Assembly: GCA_027356675.1 (NCBI GenBank)
Contig: DAHVXO010000130.1
Span: 1-18,357 of the forward strand
Length of the DNA stretch: 18,357 nt
Origin: Symbiobacteriaceae bacterium
GTDB taxonomy: Bacteria; Bacillota_E; Symbiobacteriia; Symbiobacteriales; Symbiobacteriaceae
Direction of reading: 5' to 3'
Shown: one piece after another, positions 1-5,487 of the stretch
Layout of the letters: every line of letters begins with the position of its first letter
Position numbering within the stretch: the first letter of the stretch is position 1
Program-made: the position numbers and the translations under genes
Notes under the pieces: generated by a model
The model's database searches: none
The model's input: only the letters and a program-made list of their open reading frames with translations
What the model was told of the DNA's origin: nothing

Positions 1-9
1 GCCCCGTTG

Positions 10-1416
10 ATGACTCTTGAGGGTCGCACGGGCATCAAGAGCGGCAGGAGGCGGGTTTATATTCAAAACCGCCTCCTCCGCAGGTCGGGTTTCGAAGTCG
101 GTCAGCGGTTTCGGGTGCAGCAGCTTGGCCCGCGCCGCTGGGGTCTGGTTCTCGATCCCGCCGGCAATCACACGGTGATGCGGCGCAAGCGGAAAGATGA
201 CCTGGTGCCGATCGTCGACGTCCTGACCATTGAGGACTTCGAGGTTGGACGGGTTCACCGGATTGAACTCCACAACGGGTTGATCGTCGTTGTCCAGCCG
301 TTCAGTGCCACCCTGCAAACCGGGGAAGGGGCCACCGTGCATGTCGACGGCGTGAAGCTATCGACAGATGATGGCCAGGACCTTGGGGAGATTCTCTTCG
401 TGGAGTTTGCCGGGGGGATGGGGCTGCTGGACTACGCCGCCCAGGAGGTAGGGGCAACGCCCACACTCTCCTTCGAGGTCGACGAGGATGCGGCCACTCA
501 GCACCACGACAACCTGGGCAATACGGTTGTCCTGGGTGATGTTCTGGAGTTCTCACCCCGCGACATTCGCCACATGCTTGAGGTGGCCGCTCCCTCCAAG
601 CGGGTACGGTTCGCCCTGGCAGGGCTTCCGTGTGAGCCGTGGACCGAGATTCGGATTCACGAACACAAGGACAAGCGCGGAGCGGACGATCGCCGTAACC
701 TGTTCCCCTGGTTTCTGTCTGTGGTGGACGAGCTCCAACTGGAGGCTGGCCTGATCGAGAACGTGCCGGGGTTGCTTCGGCATCATCGGGCTTATCTCTA
801 TGAGCGGATCTTGGCGCCACTGAACGACCGGGGATTCCATACGACGGTCCGGCTGCTGGACGCTGTCGACTATGGCAGCCACAGTAACCGTGAACGGCTG
901 TTTATCTGGTTCTCCCAGTATGGGGAGGTTGCCGTGCCGGAGCCCACACACGGACCCGGGCGCCAATTTCCGCACGCGACGATGCGAGAAGCCTTTGCTG
1001 ACTTGTTCGCCAGCGGGTATAAGGCCCGGCGGACTGATTTGCCACCACAGATGCAGTGGTACTGCGAACGCCCTGAGTACGGCGGTGAGCTCTTCCACTC
1101 CGGTGTTGACCTTGCGGCCAGCGGGAAGAGCTGGTGCAAGTACGGCCGTCAGTTCCGGCTCCTGGACGAGCCGTTCTTCACGGTACTTTCATCCAGCGGG
1201 TATCGGAATCGGCTGCGCATTGATGGTGAGTGGTACGTCATGGACGAAGAGCATTACCGCCGGCTGATGGGTGTTCCGAACCACTGGACGGATGTGACGA
1301 TCGAGCGCATGGGTGACGCTGTGGCCCCCCACGTCGGAAAGGTTGTGGTGGGCGCCCTGGTAGATCACCTGCGGCAGGCTGATCGGCTGCATCAGGCAGC
1401 GTTCGCAGCAGCATAG
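10..1416 (+). CDS. C5-cytosine DNA methyltransferase with an N-terminal extension
   Basis: The protein (468 aa from ATG 10; an overlapping TTG lies at 7) shows the ordered motifs of AdoMet-dependent DNA C5-cytosine methyltransferases. Motif I is VEFAGGMGLLDYA near residues 131-143. Motif IV is GLPCEPWT, with the catalytic Cys near 208. Motif VI is ENVPGLL near 250-256. A motif VIII-like SHSNRERLF lies near 290-298, and a motif X-like GDAVAPHVGKVVV near the end. About 130 residues precede motif I. The first ~45 (RVYIQNRLLRRSGFEVGQRF) look like a small beta-barrel of the SymE/AbrB kind, by eye only. The family flips out cytosine and methylates C5. No restriction endonuclease lies beside it, and a second methyltransferase follows 1.1 kb later, which suits a solitary phage/ICE-type enzyme. 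The frame is open to the left edge, so the true start could lie outside the window. Family confidence is high; the target site is unknown. Confidence 0.88.
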   Translation: MTLEGRTGIKSGRRRVYIQNRLLRRSGFEVGQRFRVQQLGPRRWGLVLDPAGNHTVMRRKRKDDLVPIVDVLTIEDFEVGRVHRIELHNGLIVVVQPFSATLQTGEGATVHVDGVKLSTDDGQDLGEILFVEFAGGMGLLDYAAQEVGATPTLSFEVDEDAATQHHDNLGNTVVLGDVLEFSPRDIRHMLEVAAPSKRVRFALAGLPCEPWTEIRIHEHKDKRGADDRRNLFPWFLSVVDELQLEAGLIENVPGLLRHHRAYLYERILAPLNDRGFHTTVRLLDAVDYGSHSNRERLFIWFSQYGEVAVPEPTHGPGRQFPHATMREAFADLFASGYKARRTDLPPQMQWYCERPEYGGELFHSGVDLAASGKSWCKYGRQFRLLDEPFFTVLSSSGYRNRLRIDGEWYVMDEEHYRRLMGVPNHWTDVTIERMGDAVAPHVGKVVVGALVDHLRQADRLHQAAFAAA

Positions 1417-1443
1417 GGATCTGGTTCCTACCCTGGTCGCACC

Positions 1444-1492
1444 GGGGCGAGCATAAACCCTCGCCCAGGACGGGCGAGGGAAGGAAAGGGAG
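1444..1492 (+). promoter_or_regulatory. Three-segment hairpin leader, copy 1
   Basis: Three mutually complementary segments lie just before the RBS of the next gene. They are GGGGCGAG (1444-1451), CCCTCGCCC (1458-1466) and GGGCGAGGG (1472-1480). Segment 2 can pair with segment 1, or with segment 3 as a perfect 9-bp stem with a 5-nt loop. The Shine-Dalgarno sequence AAGGAAAGGGAG (1481-1492) follows at once. A near copy precedes the gene at 2017. The layout would suit a translational switch. A dispersed REP-like palindrome would look similar. Confidence 0.5.
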
Positions 1493-1498
1493 ATTGAC

Positions 1499-1798
1499 AT
1501 GCCTGAGGAGCCCGAAAAGTTGGCCCCGTCCATAAGCAAGCCGCATCGGAAACTTCAGCCGGAGTACAAGCACCGTTCGAAGCTTTTCGATGCCATGCTG
1601 GAGGTGCTGGGCTGGCCGGTAACGGTCAGGTTTGAGGGCCGAGTGGCCGTGGTCCGGGAGCGCGACGGCGCATCAGTCCGGGGAATGACCGGTGATGAGG
1701 CGCTGGCTCATGTGAGCGAGCTTTACGAGAAGGCCACCGGCCAGAAAGCCCCGGTTTGGAACCCCAAGAAGGTTACAGGGCGGGAGTCAAGGCGTTAG
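1499..1798 (+). CDS. Small protein of unknown function
   Basis: This is a 99-aa protein that I do not recognise. ATG 1499 sits 7-9 nt after a good Shine-Dalgarno (AAAGGGAG), which supports both the ORF and the start. The first ~30 residues are Lys/Pro/Glu-rich and probably disordered. A compact middle follows (SKLFDAMLEVLGWPVTVRFEGRVAVVRERDG, residues ~27-57, helix then beta hairpin). The rest is a helix with a basic tail (NPKKVTGRESRR). There are no Cys residues, membrane segments or catalytic motifs. It lies 82 nt after the cytosine methyltransferase on the same strand, behind the hairpin leader. The basic tail would suit nucleic-acid contact, which is inference only. Confidence 0.62.
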   Translation: MPEEPEKLAPSISKPHRKLQPEYKHRSKLFDAMLEVLGWPVTVRFEGRVAVVRERDGASVRGMTGDEALAHVSELYEKATGQKAPVWNPKKVTGRESRR

Positions 1799-1847
1799 CG
1801 CCGCCGGCGGTTGGTAAATATCCCTGTGCCGGCCCGTTTCCCGTCGA

Positions 1848-1880
1848 GGCGCCGTGACGGCGCCAGGCACCGTTATTCCG
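1848..1880 (+). repeat. Hairpin plus AGGCA(A/C)CGTTATTC repeat, copy 1
   Basis: A perfect 7-bp stem (GGCGCCG, TGA loop, CGGCGCC; 1848-1864) is followed at once by AGGCACCGTTATTCCG (1865-1880). Close copies of the second part occur at 2350-2365 and 3394-3408, each just downstream of a gene. Apart from this unit and the leader at 1962, I see no gene in 1799-2012. Confidence 0.45.
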
Positions 1881-1961
1881 TTGATCGCCTGCCCCTGGTC
1901 CACTTCGCCAAATCGGCGACGTGACAGCAGAGCGGTAGGCGCATCGATCCTGGGCTCACCT

Positions 1962-2007
1962 GGGGCGAGAACACTCCTCGCCCCGGGTGGGCGAGGGAAG
2001 GAAAGGA
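1962..2007 (+). promoter_or_regulatory. Three-segment hairpin leader, copy 2
   Basis: This repeats the leader at 1444. The segments are GGGGCGAG (1962-1969), CCTCGCCC (1976-1983) and GGGCGAGG (1989-1996), followed by the same RBS string GGAAGGAAAGGA (1996-2007). The paired bases are kept while the linkers differ, which favours selection on the fold. The downstream gene starts at 2017 or 2023. An ATG at 2013 opens a 7-codon ORF (MCGDEVL, stop 2034-2036) at a spacing similar to copy 1. Confidence 0.5.
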
Positions 2008-2016
2008 CGATCATGT

Positions 2017-2316
2017 GTGGCGATGAAGTTTTGTGAACCACTAGCTGGTTCGGTCAAGGCAAGCGTTGAGCGGCTGTACTCAGCTCTTCGTGAGGGAAAA
2101 ACCGTGTTCATCGTTTTTCCTGAAACTGATGAGCAAAGTGGCAGCACCCACGTCTGTACCACGGTCGACCAGCTGGAGTGGTGTCTTACCGACATCAGCC
2201 ATGCCGAGTATGCTGTCGTCGGCGAACGCCTGAACTTGAAGGACGGCGCCGGCGAGACCTGGGATCTGCAGGCCGGAGATGCCAATCGGTATGCTGGAGA
2301 CCAGGTCCTGGCGTAG
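2017..2316 (+). CDS. Small acidic protein of unknown function
   Basis: About 99 residues from GTG 2017; ATG 2023 would give 97. GTG 2017 lies about 9 nt after AAAGGA, a better spacing than ATG 2023. The protein is acidic and looks like a compact alpha/beta domain: KTVFIVFPETDE resembles a core strand, and it ends in a polar tail. I recognise no motif or family. It sits between the two methyltransferases and shares its hairpin leader with the unknown gene at 1499, so the two may respond to the same signal. The overlapping 7-codon ORF at 2013-2036 could act as a leader peptide or be chance. Confidence 0.5.
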   Translation: MAMKFCEPLAGSVKASVERLYSALREGKTVFIVFPETDEQSGSTHVCTTVDQLEWCLTDISHAEYAVVGERLNLKDGAGETWDLQAGDANRYAGDQVLA

Positions 2317-2324
2317 CGGTGAAA

Positions 2325-2365
2325 CTGGCATTTGACCCAGTCTGCCAGAAGGCAACGTTATTCCG
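2325..2365 (+). repeat. Hairpin plus AGGCAACGTTATTC repeat, copy 2
   Basis: CTGGCA (2325-2330) pairs with TGCCAG (2343-2348). AGGCAACGTTATTCCG (2350-2365) follows directly and differs by one base from the copy at 1865. The hairpin sequence differs from copy 1 but holds the same relative position. Confidence 0.4.
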
Positions 2366-2370
2366 ACGAC

Positions 2371-2423
2371 CCAACCGGGCCTCGCCGTTGTGCCCGCGAG
2401 CCACGGCGCCCCGGTTGGCGAGG
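2371..2423 (+). other. Pseudoknot-like structured intergenic segment
   Basis: Two interleaved complementarities are present. CCAACCGGG (2371-2379) pairs with CCCGGTTGG (2410-2418), and CCTCGCC (2380-2386) pairs with GGCGAGG (2417-2423). The order left1-left2-right1-right2 is that of an H-type pseudoknot or of two exclusive stems, since the right arms share two G residues. An inner GCCGT/ACGGC hairpin is also possible. The CCTCGCC/GGCGAGG pair echoes the leaders at 1444 and 1962. The segment ends about 90 nt before the adenine methyltransferase start. Confidence 0.4.
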
Positions 2424-2516
2424 ATCGCAGGGAGTGGACACCGCGTGGGCAACTTCGCCCAGTGATCCCTCGGGAACGCCCCGGCACGAGGCGCTTAACT
2501 CAATGGAGTGAGCCTT

Positions 2517-3392
2517 GTGGAAAGCGTCAGCCCGATTACATGGTTCGGGGGCAAGGGGCACATGGTACGACACCTGCTGCCCCTGCTCCCGCCCCATACG
2601 ACCTATGTGGAGGTGTTTGGCGGCGGTGCAGCGCTGCTGCACGCCAAGTTGCCCTCGGCGTGTGAGATCTATAATGATGTCGATCTCCTAGTGACCGATT
2701 TCTTTCGGGTTCTTAGGGACCCCGTTTTGTTTGAGCAGTTCCAGCGGTCGGTAACGTTCCTTCCCCATAGCCGGGCCGAATTCTCCTGGGCCAGGGCAAC
2801 TCTTAACGTGAGCACCGACCCTATGGAGCGTGCGGTCGCCTTTTACGTGATCGCCCGGCAAGGGTTCAGCGGTGACCACCTACACGGAGGCTGGAGCTAC
2901 AGCAGAGGGGAGTCAAGTCGGGGCATGGCCAACTCGACGGCCAAGTGGTTGACCGGGGTTGAGTCCCTTCCCGACATCCATCGCCGGTGGATGAGAGTTC
3001 AGATCGAGGCCGACTGCTTCCGAAAGGTAATCCCTCGATTCGACGATCCTTCCGCTTGCTTCTACGTAGACCCCCCGTATCATCCAAGCACCCGCCGGCG
3101 CGGCAAGTATCGTTTCGACCTGACCGCTGAAGACCACGAGGACCTGGTGAGCCTGCTCCTTACAGTTCAGGGAAAGTGCATCCTGTCCGGTTACGCTAAC
3201 CCCCTGTATCGGCAGCTCGAGGATGCCGGCTGGTGCCGGTTGGACTTCCCCACCCATGCACACGCTGCAGGGCGGACCAGGCTGACTGGGATTTTGGGCG
3301 CCGGGTCCGCGGCGAGGGAGCAGGCCCGCGTGGAGAGCGTATGGCTGAACCCCCAGGCTCGTTCTGGGCAAGTCCAGCTCCGGCTGCTCTGA
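2517..3392 (+). CDS. D12-class (Dam-like) DNA adenine-N6 methyltransferase
   Basis: A 291-aa enzyme of the Dam/D12 alpha-group of N6-adenine methyltransferases. The N-terminus ITWFGGKGHM matches the family opening (P-x-x-x-GGK-like). Motif I is YVEVFGGGAALL near residue 33, which binds AdoMet. Motif IV is the catalytic DPPY (FYVDPPYHPS) near residue 185. A basic strand and an RVESVWLN terminus complete the usual length. GTG 2517 is preferred because GGAG lies 8 nt upstream; GTG 2508 is also in frame. The gene is complete. It follows the cytosine methyltransferase and two small genes on the same strand, with no cognate nuclease, as in phage or ICE modification genes that protect incoming DNA. 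The target sequence is unknown. Confidence 0.9.
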   Translation: MESVSPITWFGGKGHMVRHLLPLLPPHTTYVEVFGGGAALLHAKLPSACEIYNDVDLLVTDFFRVLRDPVLFEQFQRSVTFLPHSRAEFSWARATLNVSTDPMERAVAFYVIARQGFSGDHLHGGWSYSRGESSRGMANSTAKWLTGVESLPDIHRRWMRVQIEADCFRKVIPRFDDPSACFYVDPPYHPSTRRRGKYRFDLTAEDHEDLVSLLLTVQGKCILSGYANPLYRQLEDAGWCRLDFPTHAHAAGRTRLTGILGAGSAAREQARVESVWLNPQARSGQVQLRLL

Positions 3393-3393
3393 C

Positions 3394-3408
3394 AGGCAAC
3401 GTTATTCG
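3394..3408 (+). repeat. AGGCAACGTTATTC repeat, copy 3
   Basis: AGGCAACGTTATTCG begins 2 nt after the adenine methyltransferase stop codon and just before the next RBS (GGGAGGGG). It matches the first 15 bases of the 2350 copy at every position. Only a weak 4-bp hairpin (CAGC/GCTG) lies shortly upstream. Confidence 0.42.
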
Positions 3409-3423
3409 AAGGGAGGGGACCAC

Positions 3424-4254
3424 TTGAAGGCCTCCATTCGACTTATTGGACCGGATTACGCACGGATCCAGCCAGGCCGAATTTCGCTGGGGCGGTTCTG
3501 CCGTGAGGCGGCGCCCTTGGGCGTTCGGAAACGGTTCCCCCGCTGGCGCGGGTGGGCCCAGCCCCTGCTGCCTGACTGCGAGGGGCTCCATCCCCGCTGT
3601 GAAGGGGGGCTGCACGGGCCCGCGGGAGCACCTTCCCTGCGCTTCCAGGTTGACGGGCAGCACGTGACGATCATCGCCACCGGGCATCGCCCCGTCACCC
3701 TGCCAGCGCCGGCGCTGTCGCTGATGGCAACCGTGCTCCTTTCTGCCCTGGCCAAAGCCAAAGCCCTCGTTGACCAGTTCCGAGTTGCCCTGGGTAAAGC
3801 CATGGCGCACGGAGACCGGGCAATTCGGGGAGCGGCCTTGCAGGTACAGCGGCTCCTCCGCCATGGTGGTCCCGGTCTGACCCCGGGCCTCCTCCGGCGG
3901 GTCTGGGAAGCTGTTCCTGCGCCTTTTGGACGGGCCTGTATGGCTGTAGCAGCGCGCACGCGCACCAATCCCGGGAGAGTGAGGTACATCCTCAACTTCT
4001 ACGCGGAATGGTGGAAGATGCGCACCGCCAGCAGCCCACATTGGGTGAAGGGACTGGAAATCATGTTGGGACTGTCGACCCCGGAACTAATCCGGGTTTC
4101 CAACGCCAACAAGTGGTGGCATTTATGTGTTGTGTCGAGTGTGTACATATATGTATCTGTTCTTAGTAGCTCTATGCGTGAGTCATGCTGTCTTACAGGA
4201 CAATACAGATACATTGTGGACGAAAGAGGGACCAGCTACCCTATCCGTTGGTAG
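3424..4254 (+). CDS. Unknown protein, possibly truncated or fused at its C-terminus
   Basis: A 276-aa ORF starting at TTG 3424, about 5 nt after GGGAGGGG. I do not recognise it. Residues ~1-85 are Arg- and Gly-rich and include LRFQVDGQHVTIIATGHRPVTL, which looks like a beta structure. Residues ~95-200 are mainly helical, and RVRYILNFYAEWWKMR lies near 190. From about position 4110 the DNA becomes AT-rich and the protein changes abruptly to WHLCVVSSVYIYVSVLSSS. The last ~45 codons therefore probably read through a junction beyond an original end that was lost. It follows the adenine methyltransferase on the same strand. Long antisense ORFs here are Arg- or Pro-rich and look like shadows. It could be a decayed mobile-element gene. 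Confidence 0.45.
   Translation: MKASIRLIGPDYARIQPGRISLGRFCREAAPLGVRKRFPRWRGWAQPLLPDCEGLHPRCEGGLHGPAGAPSLRFQVDGQHVTIIATGHRPVTLPAPALSLMATVLLSALAKAKALVDQFRVALGKAMAHGDRAIRGAALQVQRLLRHGGPGLTPGLLRRVWEAVPAPFGRACMAVAARTRTNPGRVRYILNFYAEWWKMRTASSPHWVKGLEIMLGLSTPELIRVSNANKWWHLCVVSSVYIYVSVLSSSMRESCCLTGQYRYIVDERGTSYPIRW
4144..4215. repeat. AT-rich palindrome and 10-bp inverted repeat
   Basis: TACATATATGTA (4144-4155) is a perfect 12-bp palindrome. Overlapping it, ATGTATCTGT (4151-4160) is the exact reverse complement of ACAGATACAT (4206-4215), 45 nt away. The stretch is far more AT-rich than its surroundings and lies where the unknown ORF loses protein-like character. It could be a recombination or attachment site, a protein-binding site, or the edge of an insertion. 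Confidence 0.4.
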
Positions 4255-4325
4255 AGGGGTGCCTTCGCTCGCCCCCTGCGATTCGATCCTGACAGACATT
4301 CAGGTGTGACTCTCGCAACCTGGGT

Positions 4326-4358
4326 CTAGTCCGAGGCCCACGACGGGGGTGGGACTAG
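4326..4358. other. Intergenic hairpin of uncertain role
   Basis: CTAGTCC (4326-4332) pairs with GGACTAG (4352-4358), with further CCCAC/GTGGG potential inside. No T-run follows on either strand. It lies in the gene-poor 4255-4491 stretch between the unknown plus-strand ORF and the convergent immA-like gene. Apart from this hairpin and the terminator at 4380-4437, I see nothing else in that stretch. Confidence 0.25.
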
Positions 4359-4379
4359 CCATCAAGCGGGGAGTTATGG

Positions 4380-4437
4380 ATAAATCAAATAAACAAAGCT
4401 GCAGGGTCTCCTAAGTAAGGTGAGCCTGCAGCTTTGT
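4380..4437 (-). terminator. Rho-independent terminator of the XRE-ImmA operon
   Basis: A perfect 13-bp inverted repeat (ACAAAGCTGCAGG 4393-4405, CCTGCAGCTTTGT 4425-4437) has a 19-nt loop. Read on the minus strand it is followed by TTTATTTGATTTA. It lies 55 nt past the stop of the peptidase gene, so it fits as that operon's terminator. The T-run lies on the minus-strand side only. Confidence 0.75.
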
Positions 4438-4491
4438 GTCTTCTCAAATTGTCGGTTAGGCTAGGAATCACTCAATGAGGGTCAGGCGTAA

Positions 4492-5022
4492 CTAAAGATC
4501 TAAAAGATAACCCAAATGATTCAGGCGATAAATAAGTGATTGTGTACTCACCTGGTACTTCTGAGCCAGCTCCTGGATGCCTTCGTCGTCCCAGACATCC
4601 AGTTCTTCCATATCTTCCTCAATGAAATGTTCTGGCATAAGGAGTTCTGCGGCGAAAGCGTTGGCTTCAATTTCCTCCGGATCACGGCCTTCGCCGGAAG
4701 TCCTGTCTCTAAAGTGCAACACTACTTCATCGACGAAGATGAGACGCGTCATATGGAGAACAAAATGGCCGATTTCATGCGCAATCGTAAAGCGGCGCCG
4801 AGTCTCCGGATGCTCACGATTTACGCCAAGAACGACTTCGTCCCCCTTGCGAACCAGCAGTCCAGACACTTCATCACGTTCGAACGACGTATACTTAACA
4901 CGCACACCCAGACCCCGTGCGATGGTTTCGACATCCACAGGGGGATGGCAGACCTCAAATTGGTTGAGAAGCTCTACCGCCCTACTTCGAATCTTACTTC
5001 TGGGGATCACTGATTGCGTCAT
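4492..5022 (-). CDS. ImmA/IrrE-family zinc metallopeptidase
   Basis: A 176-aa protein with the ImmA/IrrE peptidase signature. The zinc-binding HEIGH lies at residues 82-86 (FTIAHEIGHFVLH). The distal glutamate is E119, within EEIEANAFAAELLMP. The N-terminus (RAVELLNQFEVCHPPVDVETIARGLGV) is typical of the family. These enzymes cleave XRE-family repressors and so relieve repression: ImmA on ImmR in ICEBs1, IrrE on DdrO in Deinococcus, CapP on CapH beside CBASS operons. The start ATG 5022 lies inside the end of the upstream XRE gene (29-nt overlap), with GAGGAGG immediately upstream, so translation is probably coupled. I infer that the adjacent XRE protein is its substrate and that cleavage induces the divergent ubiquitin-like operon. 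Confidence 0.92.
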   Translation of the reverse strand: MTQSVIPRSKIRSRAVELLNQFEVCHPPVDVETIARGLGVRVKYTSFERDEVSGLLVRKGDEVVLGVNREHPETRRRFTIAHEIGHFVLHMTRLIFVDEVVLHFRDRTSGEGRDPEEIEANAFAAELLMPEHFIEEDMEELDVWDDEGIQELAQKYQVSTQSLIYRLNHLGYLLDL

Positions 5023-5314
5023 CCTCCTCTAGTAAAACCGCACGGACGGCGCGCTGATGCTCTGTGGGGAGCTCCCGCAAAGCTTCTTCATAGGGTTCAC
5101 TGGCACTCGGAAGCAAAGTATCAACGTCTACCGCCAACACCTTAGCGATGGCCCAAAGAGTGTGGACCATCAGCTTCTGCCGTCCCTTTTCGATGTTGGT
5201 GATGGAAGTCCGTGTGAGTCCGACACGGACCGCAAGCTCTTCCTGGCTAAGTTTCCCTTCCCGTACTCGGCGGATTCGTCTTCCAAGTTCAACGTACAAC
5301 CCGTTCTCGTCCAT
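4994..5314 (-). CDS. XRE-family transcriptional repressor
   Basis: A 106-aa protein with a Cro/C1-type HTH at residues ~9-65. SQEELAVRVGLTRTSITNIEKG (23-44) is the classic helix-turn-helix. The tail is acidic (ALRELPTEHQRAVRAVLLEEDD) and may dimerise or carry the cleavage site. ATG 5314 follows an RBS (AGGAAGTG) and a near-perfect promoter. It is the first gene of a two-gene operon with the overlapping ImmA-type peptidase and is divergent from the ubiquitin-like operon at 5488. It probably represses both promoters from sites in the 170-bp intergenic region. Pairing a repressor with an ImmA peptidase is usual in phage/ICE switches and in CapH/CapP control of CBASS. Confidence 0.92.
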   Translation of the reverse strand: MDENGLYVELGRRIRRVREGKLSQEELAVRVGLTRTSITNIEKGRQKLMVHTLWAIAKVLAVDVDTLLPSASEPYEEALRELPTEHQRAVRAVLLEEDDAISDPQK

Positions 5315-5343
5315 AATTCACTTCCTACCGCCTGTTTTCCTTT

Positions 5344-5372
5344 AGAATACTGCCGTTCTGGCTCATTGTCAA
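5344..5372 (-). promoter_or_regulatory. Promoter of the XRE-ImmA operon
   Basis: On the minus strand, TTGACA (5372-5367) and TATTCT (5349-5344) are 17 nt apart, a near-consensus housekeeping promoter. The repressor start lies 30 nt further. TTGT-N2-ACAA (5366-5375) overlaps the -35 and could be part of an autorepression operator. Confidence 0.75.
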
Positions 5373-5377
5373 CAAAG

Positions 5378-5406
5378 CAAACCGTTTGTATTGCTGACAG
5401 TCAATA
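5378..5406. promoter_or_regulatory. Candidate XRE operators between divergent promoters
   Basis: CAAAC-C-GTTTG (5378-5388) is an 11-bp palindrome. TATTG (5389-5393) and CAATA (5402-5406) form an adjacent inverted repeat. Both lie between the two -35 elements, where a repressor of the adjacent XRE gene would be expected to bind. The role is inferred from position and symmetry. Confidence 0.45.
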
Positions 5407-5423
5407 AAATGGATTTTGTGGTA

Positions 5424-5452
5424 TTGACGTACCGACCCAACCAGTGTATGAT
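5424..5452 (+). promoter_or_regulatory. Promoter of the ubiquitin-like operon
   Basis: TTGACG (5424-5429) and TATGAT (5447-5452) have a 17-nt spacer, five of six consensus matches in each box. The RBS AAGGAGG (5472-5478) and GTG start at 5488 follow. It faces the XRE promoter, with the -35 boxes 51 bp apart. Confidence 0.8.
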
Positions 5453-5487
5453 CCGATCGTAAGCCTTGGACAAGGAGGACGATACAA

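Noticed and set aside
1865..3408. Integron-type attC sites as an explanation of the AGGCAACGTTATTC repeats
   Set aside because: The copies lack the paired RYYYAAC / GTTRRRY core sites and the long imperfect hairpin of attC, and no integrase is seen.
3196..4041. 281-aa and 179-aa minus-strand ORFs
   Set aside because: Pro- and Arg-rich composition, no RBS, and overlap with the end of the adenine methyltransferase. The plus-strand ORF at 3424 has a better start context.
4127..4309. 60-aa ORF with a signal-like hydrophobic start
   Set aside because: No ribosome-binding site. It lies in the AT-rich junction and resembles no known small protein.
4492..5314. Plus-strand ORFs opposite the XRE-ImmA pair (4540-5013, 4577-5032, 5057-5407)
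   Set aside because: The minus strand encodes clear HTH and HEIGH motifs with RBS, promoter and terminator. The plus-strand frames have none of these.
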